NCBI GenBank assembly: GCA_031285085.1
Contig: JAITWW010000136.1
Location: 1 to 9,585 of the forward strand
Reading direction: 5' to 3'
DNA length: 9,585 nucleotides
DNA from: Candidatus Methanofilum arcanum
GTDB lineage: Archaea; Halobacteriota; Methanomicrobia; Methanomicrobiales; Methanospirillaceae
Shown: piece after piece, positions 1 through 6,075 of the stretch
Layout of the letters: each line of letters begins with the position of its first letter
Numbering within the stretch: the stretch's first letter is position 1
The notes under the pieces: generated by a model
Seen by the model: the letters and a program-made list of their open reading frames with translations, nothing else
Told to the model about the DNA's origin: nothing
Databases searched by the model: none
Position numbers and translations under genes: made by a program

Positions 1-80
1 ACCACTCTGATCATAGAGTGTATATCCCTCAGTTCCGAGCTCGCCACCTCGTGGGGTCAGTGTTACGTACACGGGTGTAT

Positions 81-260
81 TATTTGATGGTACATGTAGT
101 AAAACCACTTGGGGTATGCGAGCAACGCTCCCATACCCGTCACATGGTTGTTCAAGTATGTATTTGATGGCGTATGGTTGTTCATTTGTTTATTTGGTAA
201 TATCTGACTTTTATCTTTTTATTTCATTCAGTATGCTTTTTTATTTGTTTATTTGATGCC
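81..260. repeat. Degenerate AT-rich direct repeats (TATTTGATGG family)
   Basis: TATTTGATGG occurs exactly at 81-90 and 161-170, with variants TATTTGGTAA at 191-200 and TATTTGATGCC at 250-260. ATGGTTGTTCA occurs exactly at 144-154 and 174-184. A 15-base block, ATTTGTTTATTTG followed by G/A and T, occurs at 184-198 and 243-257 with one difference. Copy spacing is irregular (80, 30 and 59 bases), so this is not a CRISPR array or a simple tandem repeat. It could be slippage-derived AT-rich intergenic DNA or a cluster of binding sites. No function can be assigned. Confidence 0.5.
112..138 (+). other. Strong 27-nt stem-loop
   Basis: GGGTATG at 112-118 pairs perfectly with CATACCC at 132-138. After one C/C mismatch, GAGC at 120-123 pairs with GCTC at 127-130 around a three-base AAC loop. 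That gives 11 base pairs in a nearly symmetric hairpin. It is not followed at once by a T-run, so it is not a textbook intrinsic terminator. It could be a structured RNA element, a transcript 3' end or a protein-binding palindrome. The pairing is seen directly; the function is unknown. Confidence 0.6.
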
Positions 261-357
261 ATTTGGTTTTTATTTTCTATTTACTGTCTCCTGGCTGGAT
301 ATTTTCGTATTTGCTATCCCTTGGCTACTCTCTTAATTCGGGTGTTTGATCTCTCCT

Positions 358-386
358 AAGTCATCCTGACAAAGGAAGGATGGCTT
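358..386 (+). other. Stem-loop in the ppsA leader
   Basis: Bases 358-367 pair with 377-386: a 10-bp stem with one G-T wobble (361/383) and a nine-base loop, GACAAAGGA. The 3' arm contains AGGATG, so the stem would sequester the ATG at 380-382 that opens the 29-codon upstream ORF and part of the purine-rich GGAAGG before it. This is compatible with a structured 5' untranslated region of ppsA or an independent small RNA. Pairing is seen directly; any regulatory role is inference. Confidence 0.45.
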
Positions 387-469
387 CACGAGAGGCGCGT
401 TCTAGCCGTGCTTGGAGAGGCCGCGTTTGGCGAGGCATTGATATCATCGAAATAGATATCAATCAGTGA
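380..469 (+). other. Candidate 29-codon upstream ORF (leader peptide?)
   Basis: ATG at 380 opens a 29-codon frame ending at TGA 467-469, 16 bases before the ppsA start and in a different frame. GGAAGG lies directly in front of the ATG, too close for an ideal Shine-Dalgarno spacing. The predicted peptide is very Arg-rich (8 Arg), contains a WRG-RV-WRG repeat and ends in an Ile/Asp-rich tail. The DNA repeats itself: GAGAGG-CGCGTT at 390-401 and GAGAGG-C-CGCGTT at 415-427. GC content at 380-436 is well above the surroundings. In a moderate-GC archaeon this may mark a structured RNA and not a peptide. Coding status is unproven. Confidence 0.2.
437..463. promoter_or_regulatory. Perfect 9+9 bp dyad upstream of ppsA
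   Basis: ATTGATATC at 437-445 and GATATCAAT at 455-463 are exact inverted copies separated by nine bases, centred at 450, with the right arm ending 22 bases before the ppsA ATG. The size and symmetry resemble the operator of a dimeric helix-turn-helix repressor. As RNA it would form a hairpin just before the start codon. It also overlaps the end of the 29-codon upstream ORF. PEP synthase genes are often controlled by carbon status, so an operator here is reasonable, but no regulator is identified. Confidence 0.45.
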
Positions 470-485
470 AGCACAAGTACGTGAC

Positions 486-2765
486 ATGACCAAAGTTCCT
501 GATATCCTTTGGCTTGAAGAGATTAGAAAAGAAGATATTGCTTCTGTTGGTGGAAAAGGGGCATCACTTGGTGAAATGGCATCAATTGGTCTTCCGGTCC
601 CTCCTGCGTTTGTTGTTACAAGCCAGGCGTTTCGCCAATTTCTTATTGAATCTGGCCTTGAAAATAGCATTTTTGATGAGATTGATGCGTTAAATGTAGA
701 AGACAGTGCCGCTCTGCGGGAGGTATCTGAGAAAACAAAAAAGAAAGTCATGGCTGCTGCTATGCCACAGTCAATACGTGACGAAGTAACGATAGCATAC
801 AAACGATTTTCAGATGCAGGGATCTGTGTTGCAGTTCGTTCAAGTGCAACAGCAGAAGATCTCCCTGATGCAAGTTTTGCCGGACAACAAGAGACATTTC
901 TTAATGTATCTGGACTAGAGAATGTATTACATGCGATTCAGGAATGCTGGTCATCGTTGTACAATGGACGTGCAATTTATTACCGCGCAAAACAAGGTTT
1001 TGACAATCGCTCTATTAATATCGCTGTTGTTGTGCAACAATTGGTTCCCTCTGAGAAAGCAGGTGTTATGTTTACCTCACACCCTGTTACCGGAGAGGCA
1101 TTAACTATTATTGAAGGATCTTGGGGTCTTGGAGAAGCAGTTGTTTCTGGATCTGTCTCTCCTGACAATTATGTTTGGAATAAAGCTTCAGAAACAGTTG
1201 TCGGAAAAAGAATCGCCAAAAAGCTTATCGAAATTGTAAATGATGGAGTAAATGGAACAAAAACTCTTGATGTCAGCCCTGAGCGCCAGGAAGAAGAGGT
1301 CTTATCAGACGATGCAGTATCACGACTTGCAACATATGGCTATGTTGCAGAGGAACACTACGGTATTCCACAAGACATGGAATGGAGTATTGTAGGAGAT
1401 GAGTTCTTTGTTTTGCAATCTCGTCCCATAACCACAATAAACATGCCAAAAAAAGACGCAAACTCAAATGTAGAAATAAAAGATGAAGTAGTGATCGTGC
1501 AGGGAATTGGTGCATCACCTGGTCTCGTAAGTGGACCTGTTATCAGGGTAAAAGATGTAACCGAGATTGATCGGGTCAAGGTTGGTGACATCATGGTCAC
1601 GACCATGACAAACCCCGACATGGTTCCTGCAATGCGAAAAACTGCGGGAATTGTAACTGATGAAGGAGGACTAACTTGCCATGCTGCGATTGTCAGTCGA
1701 GAGCTTGGAACCCCTGCTATCGTTGGTACGCGAAATGCAACACAAATCCTGCAAGAAGGTCAAATAATCACTATCGATGGTGAAAAGGGCCTTGTCTATG
1801 ATGGTCTCATTGAACGTGCTCTCCAGGATGACACAGATGGAGCACAGACTGTACTCGCAAAAGCAGATATCATTACTGCAACCAGCGTAAAAGTCAATGT
1901 TTCCATGGCAGAAGCAGCAAAAAGGGCAGCTGCAACAGGAGCCGATGCTGTTGGATTACTTCGAATTGAGCATCTTCTCATAGGTCTTGGTAGAACTCCT
2001 GGATGGTTTATTGACAACCACAAAGAAGAGGAATTTATTGATGAACTATTTAGTGGTATAAAAACAGTGCTTGATGCGTTTCCAGGAAAATCGGTCTGGG
2101 TACGCACACTCGATATGCCAACTGATGAATTCAGAAATATGCAGGGTGGACATACCGAACCCCTTGAACACAATCCAATGCTAGGATGGCGTGGTATCAG
2201 ACGTGATCTTGAGACTCCAGATCAATTTGGGCTCCAAATTGAGACATTTAAGAAATTGTGGGCGCTTGGTTATAATAATCTTGGAATCATGTTCCCAATG
2301 GTATCGCATCCAAATCAGTTCATCCGCGCTAAACAGCTCTTCGCAGAAGCAGGAGTAGATGTAAATGCGGTAGAGCTTGGAATCATGGTTGAGATCCCTG
2401 CATGTGCACTCATGATTCAAGAGTTTATTGATGCAGGTATCTCATTTGCCTCGTTTGGAACAAATGATCTCATTCAGTACACCATTGCAGTAGATCGAAA
2501 TAATGAACACGTCACACATATGTACTGGCCAAAACACCCTGCTGTGTTGAAATTAATTAAAGATACTATTGCAGTGTGCAGAGCAAATAATGTTGAAGTC
2601 TCGATCTGTGGCCAAGCAGGAAGTGATCCTAATATGGTGAAGTGGCTTGTTGAGATGGGAATTGATAGTGTATCTGCAAATATCGATGCAGTAGAAAAGA
2701 TCCGTCACGCAGTTGCAAAAACAGAACAGCGTATTATTCTTGACAATGCACGTCGTATACTGTGA
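486..2765 (+). CDS. ppsA: Phosphoenolpyruvate synthase (pyruvate, water dikinase)
   Basis: Converts pyruvate, ATP and water to phosphoenolpyruvate, AMP and phosphate in the cytoplasm (EC 2.7.9.2), the entry step of gluconeogenesis from pyruvate in methanogens. The 759-aa product is close to the usual length for the family. The N-terminal PPDK-type ATP-binding domain covers about residues 12-320 (VGGKGASLGEM at 21-31, VRSSATAEDLPDASFAGQ at 117-134, LQSRP at 310-314). The swivelling phosphohistidine domain follows, with GGLTCHAA at 394-401 and catalytic His399. The C-terminal PEP/pyruvate barrel occupies about 470-750, with VRTLD near 540, MVEIPA at 634-639, FGTNDL at 657-662 and the proton-donor Cys708 in ICGQAGSDP. 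No intein interrupts it. The ATG at 486 fits the family N-terminus. No Shine-Dalgarno sequence is visible; a dyad at 437-463 lies just upstream. First gene of the five-gene cluster. Confidence 0.97.
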   Translation: MTKVPDILWLEEIRKEDIASVGGKGASLGEMASIGLPVPPAFVVTSQAFRQFLIESGLENSIFDEIDALNVEDSAALREVSEKTKKKVMAAAMPQSIRDEVTIAYKRFSDAGICVAVRSSATAEDLPDASFAGQQETFLNVSGLENVLHAIQECWSSLYNGRAIYYRAKQGFDNRSINIAVVVQQLVPSEKAGVMFTSHPVTGEALTIIEGSWGLGEAVVSGSVSPDNYVWNKASETVVGKRIAKKLIEIVNDGVNGTKTLDVSPERQEEEVLSDDAVSRLATYGYVAEEHYGIPQDMEWSIVGDEFFVLQSRPITTINMPKKDANSNVEIKDEVVIVQGIGASPGLVSGPVIRVKDVTEIDRVKVGDIMVTTMTNPDMVPAMRKTAGIVTDEGGLTCHAAIVSRELGTPAIVGTRNATQILQEGQIITIDGEKGLVYDGLIERALQDDTDGAQTVLAKADIITATSVKVNVSMAEAAKRAAATGADAVGLLRIEHLLIGLGRTPGWFIDNHKEEEFIDELFSGIKTVLDAFPGKSVWVRTLDMPTDEFRNMQGGHTEPLEHNPMLGWRGIRRDLETPDQFGLQIETFKKLWALGYNNLGIMFPMVSHPNQFIRAKQLFAEAGVDVNAVELGIMVEIPACALMIQEFIDAGISFASFGTNDLIQYTIAVDRNNEHVTHMYWPKHPAVLKLIKDTIAVCRANNVEVSICGQAGSDPNMVKWLVEMGIDSVSANIDAVEKIRHAVAKTEQRIILDNARRIL

Positions 2766-3878
2766 ATGCAAAATCGATATGGGCTTGCTGAAGAGGTAGT
2801 GCTAGCCCGACTTGAAGAGATAAGGAGAAAGGACACTCCTCCATCAACTATTTTCAGTTCGATGTGTGCACAGCCACACCCGATAGCAGTGCGTGCACAC
2901 AGTATGTTTCTTCCAACAAATCTTGGAGATCCAGGACTATTTCAAGGAACTGCTACACTTGAAGCTGAGGTAATATCATGGTTTTTAGATCTTTTCCAGT
3001 GCCAAGATGCAGGAGGATGTATTACATCTGGGGGAACCGAATCTAATATTCAGGCACTTTCAATTGCCACTCGACAACATCTGCTCTCAAAAAAACATAT
3101 GAGGCCAAATGTTATCGTCCCAGCATCCGCTCACTTCTCTTTTGAAAAAGCAGCACGGCTGCTTGGATTTGAACTCAGAGTCGCTCGTGAAGAGACACAT
3201 CGTATGGATCCAGAACATGTATCTGAGTTGATTGATAAGCAGACCTGTTGTATTGTAACTGTTGCAGGATCCACAGAGTATGGCATGGTTGATCCGGTAC
3301 CAGATCTGGCTGCACTTGCAAAAGAGCATGAGATTTTTTTACATGTAGATGCAGCATTTGGAGGGCTTGTACTTCCGTTTTTAAAAGAAGCACCACGTTT
3401 TGACTTTTCAATTGATGGTGTCTCTTCAATCTGTGTTGATCCTCATAAAATGGGAATGAGCACCATTCCTTCTGGTGTTTTACTGTTTCGTGAGCAAAAC
3501 TTTTTTGATATTTTATCTGTAGATACTCCCTATCTGAGCAAAAAAACAAGTTTCCATCTGACAGGAACTCGCCCTGGTGCACCCGTTGCCTCAACATATG
3601 CTGTACTTCATCATCTTGGGTTCGATGGAATGCAGGAGATAGTACAGCAATGCATGGAAAACACCCGCTATTTCATTGAGGAGATGGAAGCAATCGGTAT
3701 CATGCGAGCGGTAACACCTGATGTGAATGTAGCAACATTTCACCCTCACAACATTCCAGAGCCATGGGTCGTGTCACACACTCGTGGTGGAGATGTACGC
3801 ATGGTAATCACACCTCATATAACCTGTGAATTGATTGATAGCTATGTTACAGATGTCAAAAAGCTGAATGAAAAATAA
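2766..3878 (+). CDS. mfnA: L-tyrosine/L-aspartate decarboxylase MfnA
   Basis: A PLP-dependent group II amino-acid decarboxylase of the archaeal MfnA family. In methanogens it makes tyramine for methanofuran, and related archaeal enzymes make beta-alanine from aspartate for coenzyme A; sequence alone does not settle the preference. The 370-aa product starts with family-typical segments: SSMCAQPHPI near 31-40, TNLGDPGLFQGT at 51-62 and the phosphate-binding SGGTESN at 88-94. His123 probably stacks on the PLP ring, Asp195 in HVDAAFGG binds the pyridine nitrogen, and Lys228 in VDPHKMG forms the Schiff base. GTRPGAP near 267-273 is also conserved. The ATG follows the ppsA TGA with no base between them, and no Shine-Dalgarno sequence is seen, so translation is probably coupled to ppsA. 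Slightly shorter than the M. jannaschii enzyme, but all catalytic elements are present. Confidence 0.93.
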   Translation: MQNRYGLAEEVVLARLEEIRRKDTPPSTIFSSMCAQPHPIAVRAHSMFLPTNLGDPGLFQGTATLEAEVISWFLDLFQCQDAGGCITSGGTESNIQALSIATRQHLLSKKHMRPNVIVPASAHFSFEKAARLLGFELRVAREETHRMDPEHVSELIDKQTCCIVTVAGSTEYGMVDPVPDLAALAKEHEIFLHVDAAFGGLVLPFLKEAPRFDFSIDGVSSICVDPHKMGMSTIPSGVLLFREQNFFDILSVDTPYLSKKTSFHLTGTRPGAPVASTYAVLHHLGFDGMQEIVQQCMENTRYFIEEMEAIGIMRAVTPDVNVATFHPHNIPEPWVVSHTRGGDVRMVITPHITCELIDSYVTDVKKLNEK

Positions 3879-3898
3879 TTACATATAAAAAATAGACT
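3874..3898 (+). promoter_or_regulatory. Possible internal promoter before hpt
   Basis: The 26-base gap between mfnA and hpt is A/T-rich (AATAATTACATATAAAAAATAG, overlapping the mfnA stop). It resembles a purine-rich BRE followed by an archaeal TATA box. The hpt ATG at 3905 has no Shine-Dalgarno sequence, unlike the next two genes, which fits a leaderless transcript starting near 3905. The spacing is acceptable only if the box lies at the left of this segment. The right part contains the 14-base word ATAAAAAATAGACT, which recurs at 6049-6062, so another role is possible. Confidence 0.3.
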
Positions 3899-3904
3899 CT
3901 CATT

Positions 3905-4462
3905 ATGACAGATATCTTATATGATTCACTTATACGCTCTCCCATTGTAAAAAAAGGAGAGTACAACTATTTTGTACATCCACTCACTGACGGTATTCCT
4001 TTTATTCATCCTGCCCTTTTAAAAGCTGCAGCAGATGGGCTGGTTCGAGTTATGGATCTCAAAAGACAAGCAAAAGAAGTAGATTATATCCTTGGCTGTG
4101 AGGCAATGGGTATTCCAATTGGAACTGCTGTCTCATATGCAACAGATATTCCACTTATCATAGTTCGAAAGCGCTCTTATGGGCTTTTTGGAGAGACCTT
4201 GGTGTCTCAGACAACTGGGTATTCAAAAGGAGGCCTGTACCTAAACTGTGTGAAAAAAGGAGATCGGGTGGTAATTGTAGATGATGTCATCAGTACTGGG
4301 GGCACAACTCGGGCATTGCTTGATGCATTAGAAAAAATTGGGGCAAAGGTGGTTGATATTGGCTTTGTCTTCAGTAAGGGTCCAGTTGATATTGGATGTC
4401 CATACAAGATCCTCTACGAGGTCTCTGTAACAGACTCAGTTCAAGTTGTTCGGAGTTTTTAG
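3905..4462 (+). CDS. hpt: Hypoxanthine/guanine phosphoribosyltransferase, archaeal type
   Basis: Transfers the phosphoribosyl group of PRPP to hypoxanthine (and probably guanine), giving IMP or GMP for purine salvage in the cytoplasm (EC 2.4.2.8). The 185-aa product has the PRPP-binding loop VVIVDDVISTGGTT at 122-135. Three segments are typical of the archaeal subfamily: a YFVHPLTDGIP stretch at 22-32, CEAMGIP at 65-71 with a following DIP at 81-83, and TGYSKGGLYLN at 104-114. I recognise the same order in the M. jannaschii homologue. The ATG at 3905 matches the family N-terminus, yet no Shine-Dalgarno sequence precedes it. It lies 26 bases after mfnA and one base before dph2. Some related archaeal proteins are annotated as adenine phosphoribosyltransferases; the segments above favour the hypoxanthine group. 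Confidence 0.9.
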   Translation: MTDILYDSLIRSPIVKKGEYNYFVHPLTDGIPFIHPALLKAAADGLVRVMDLKRQAKEVDYILGCEAMGIPIGTAVSYATDIPLIIVRKRSYGLFGETLVSQTTGYSKGGLYLNCVKKGDRVVIVDDVISTGGTTRALLDALEKIGAKVVDIGFVFSKGPVDIGCPYKILYEVSVTDSVQVVRSF

Positions 4463-4463
4463 A

Positions 4464-5399
4464 GTGGTATTTATAGATTCAATTCTATCAAAACTCGCCA
4501 AAACCGGAAAAAAACAGATCGTACTGCAAGCCCCAGAGGGACTGATGAGAACAGCAGTGAAATTTGTCCCAGATCTTGTCAGTGCAGGATATACGGTCAC
4601 ACTCTCTGGAGATCCTTGTTATGGTGCCTGTGATCTTGTGCAAGATCTTGATGCAGATACGGTACTTGTACACCTTGGACATGCACCAGTTGTTCAGAGG
4701 GAGAATGTCATTTATGAGTTATATCAACAAGACTTCAATCCACATGAGATCTTGCTTGCCTTGCCCTATCTCACACAGACCTGCATTGGTCTTGTTACAA
4801 CCGTACAACATGTTCATATGCTACCTCGTATTCAAGAGGTACTTGCAACAAAAGGGTATGAGACCATAGTTGGCTCTCCCACTCCAAGAACACCATATGC
4901 AGGTCAGGTGCTTGGCTGCTCATTTGGTGGCGCACGCACCGGTGCAACTGAGATGATCTATATTGGAACTGGTGTATTTCATGCACTTGGAGTGCATCTT
5001 GCAACAGGGTCACGAGTCATTGCACTTGATCCATATATGAAGACCTGTGAAGAAGTAACAGTGCGTGCGTTTTTAACAAAGCGGTTCTCCCTCATTGAAC
5101 GTGCAAAAGCAGCGGATCAGTATGGAATTATTGTCTCTAGCAAATCAGGACAAGAGCGTATGGATCTTGCAGAGCACCTGCTGACATTACATCCACATAC
5201 AACCCTTCTCCGCATGAAAGAGGTTGCAGCTGACCAACTCCTCAATATCGGGCTTCCCTGTTATGTAAATACGGCATGCCCTCGGCTTGCCTATGATGAT
5301 CAACCGCGCTTCCATAAGCCAGTTCTCTCCCCGGAGGAGTTTGAGATCGTATGTGGTGTGAGAACCTGGGATGAGTACGCCATTGATGAGATCTTTTAA
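4464..5399 (+). CDS. dph2: Diphthamide synthase Dph2 (3-amino-3-carboxypropyl transferase)
   Basis: A radical-SAM-like 4Fe-4S enzyme that moves the 3-amino-3-carboxypropyl group of S-adenosylmethionine to a conserved histidine of elongation factor 2, the first step of diphthamide synthesis (EC 2.5.1.108). In archaea Dph2 acts as a homodimer. I choose GTG 4464, giving 311 aa: GGAG at 4452-4455 lies eight bases upstream, and the start is one base past the hpt stop. A longer in-frame TTG at 4446 would overlap hpt and gives an unlikely leader. The three cluster cysteines are visible: Cys56 in PCYGACD, Cys152 in VLGCSFGGAR and Cys272 in NTACPRLAYDD. QAPEGL at 22-27 and HLGHAP at 70-75 are further family marks. 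Its Shine-Dalgarno sequence lies inside the hpt coding end, so the two are probably co-translated. Confidence 0.93.
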   Translation: MVFIDSILSKLAKTGKKQIVLQAPEGLMRTAVKFVPDLVSAGYTVTLSGDPCYGACDLVQDLDADTVLVHLGHAPVVQRENVIYELYQQDFNPHEILLALPYLTQTCIGLVTTVQHVHMLPRIQEVLATKGYETIVGSPTPRTPYAGQVLGCSFGGARTGATEMIYIGTGVFHALGVHLATGSRVIALDPYMKTCEEVTVRAFLTKRFSLIERAKAADQYGIIVSSKSGQERMDLAEHLLTLHPHTTLLRMKEVAADQLLNIGLPCYVNTACPRLAYDDQPRFHKPVLSPEEFEIVCGVRTWDEYAIDEIF

Positions 5400-5411
5400 G
5401 AGGAGCATTCC

Positions 5412-6023
5412 ATGAAGCTCAGGCGGCTTGAGATGATGCTTGAAGATGTAACTGGTTTTCGTCAGCCATCCCCTTCGCTTGAACAGTATATGACACCAGC
5501 TCCTCTTGCATCAAGGCTGGTGCACCATGCATTTCTTGCTGGTGACATTGAAGATATGACTATATGCGATCTTGGCTGTGGAACTGGAATACTAGGTATT
5601 GGAGCTGCTTTGCTTGGAGCGTCACGTGTTGATGGATATGACTGCGACACATTTGCCTTAGAGATCTGTTTAGAAAATGTGCAGAAGTTTTCTGTAGCTA
5701 TGAATCGGTACCATCTGATGCTTGAAGATGGAATATCTGATCTACCCATGCATTATGATACTATTTTGATGAACCCTCCATTTGGAGCACAAAATGTACA
5801 TGCAGATCGCCCATTTATTGACTGCGCTCTCAAACATGCTGATGTTGTCTATGGAATATTCAATGCAGGGTCAGCTGCATTCATTGAACGATATACAAAA
5901 AAACATGCCCTGATCCGAGAACGCTTTCATGCAATGATTCCTCTTAAAAAATCATTTTCATTTCATACAAAAGAAGTATGTGAGATTCCAGTCGAGATCC
6001 TTGTGTTAGATGTTTTAAAATAA
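5412..6023 (+). CDS. METTL5-like N6-adenine methyltransferase (COG2263 family)
   Basis: A class I SAM-dependent methyltransferase of the family that includes human METTL5, which makes m6A in small-subunit rRNA with TRMT112. The 203-aa product opens with LEQYMTPAPLASRL at 23-36, close to the LEQYPT start of METTL5. SAM motif I, DLGCGTGILGIGAALLGA, is at 53-70, with acidic Asp77/Asp79 in GYDCDT. The catalytic NPPFG is at 121-125, and SFSFHTKE near 181-188 resembles the YKFHKK region of METTL5. An ideal AGGAG (5401-5405) lies six bases before the ATG, and the gene starts 12 bases after dph2. The substrate is probably 16S rRNA, perhaps with an archaeal Trm112 encoded elsewhere; this is inferred from the family. 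Last gene of the cluster, with a convergent gene 45 bases beyond. Confidence 0.88.
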   Translation: MKLRRLEMMLEDVTGFRQPSPSLEQYMTPAPLASRLVHHAFLAGDIEDMTICDLGCGTGILGIGAALLGASRVDGYDCDTFALEICLENVQKFSVAMNRYHLMLEDGISDLPMHYDTILMNPPFGAQNVHADRPFIDCALKHADVVYGIFNAGSAAFIERYTKKHALIRERFHAMIPLKKSFSFHTKEVCEIPVEILVLDVLK

Positions 6024-6048
6024 AATTAACATAATTGAATGCTGGAGC

Positions 6049-6075
6049 ATAAAAAATAGACTTGAGTATCACTCA
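6049..6075 (-). terminator. Candidate terminator of the nuclease gene
   Basis: Read on the minus strand, a short hairpin (TGAGT, GAT loop, ACTCA; 6075-6063) overlaps the nuclease stop codon. It is followed within a few bases by a run of six T (6056-6051). Archaeal RNA polymerase stops at T-rich tracts, so this is a reasonable 3' end for the minus-strand gene. The stem is only five base pairs, so the T-run is the stronger evidence. The plus-strand form of the T-run is part of the repeated word ATAAAAAATAGACT. Confidence 0.4.

Larger units (their letters stand above)
1..485. other. Gene-free region upstream of ppsA
   Basis: I see no convincing coding region here. The plus frame beginning at base 3 stays open to a TGA at 165-167, but it has no visible start, and its Arg/His/Val-rich translation resembles no family I know. 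The first 140 bases are mixed in composition and contain short inverted repeats at 3-20, 44-54 and 60-72 and a strong hairpin at 112-138. Positions 140-320 are T-rich on the plus strand and carry degenerate direct repeats built on TATTTGATGG. Positions 358-463 form a structured, locally GC-rich leader before ppsA. No clear archaeal TATA box was found for ppsA. The T-rich runs at about 208-280 could end a plus-strand transcript entering from the left, but no such gene is visible. Confidence 0.7.

Noticed and set aside
1..14. Possible start of a minus-strand gene (ATG at 14-12 with GAGGG upstream, running off the left edge).
   Set aside because: Only four codons are visible, so neither coding nor product can be supported; the ribosome-site spacing (about 11 bases) is only fair.
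3..167. Open plus-strand frame from the left edge to TGA 165-167, possibly the end of a gene.
   Set aside because: No recognisable family, a composition unlike the neighbouring genes, and it overlaps the hairpin at 112-138; 55 open codons can occur by chance.
81..260. CRISPR array.
   Set aside because: Repeats are 10-15 bases, imperfect and irregularly spaced, with no uniform spacers and no cas genes nearby.
380..436. tRNA or known small RNA in the GC-rich leader.
   Set aside because: No T-loop GGTTCRA signature, no acceptor-stem pairing and no C/D box pair could be found.
386..802. 138-aa minus-strand frame overlapping the ppsA start.
   Set aside because: It is antisense to well-conserved ppsA codons and to the leader, with Ser/Ala-rich low-information sequence; a shadow frame.
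1796..2173. 125-aa minus-strand frame inside ppsA.
   Set aside because: Antisense to the conserved C-terminal domain of ppsA; no family features.
486..2765. Intein within ppsA (inteins are known in some archaeal PEP synthases).
   Set aside because: The conserved motifs run in normal order and spacing, and the length of 759 aa leaves no room for an insertion.
3175..3597. 140-aa minus-strand frame inside mfnA.
   Set aside because: It is antisense to the conserved PLP-binding region of mfnA, and its sequence is Gln/His/Lys-rich and unlike a folded protein.
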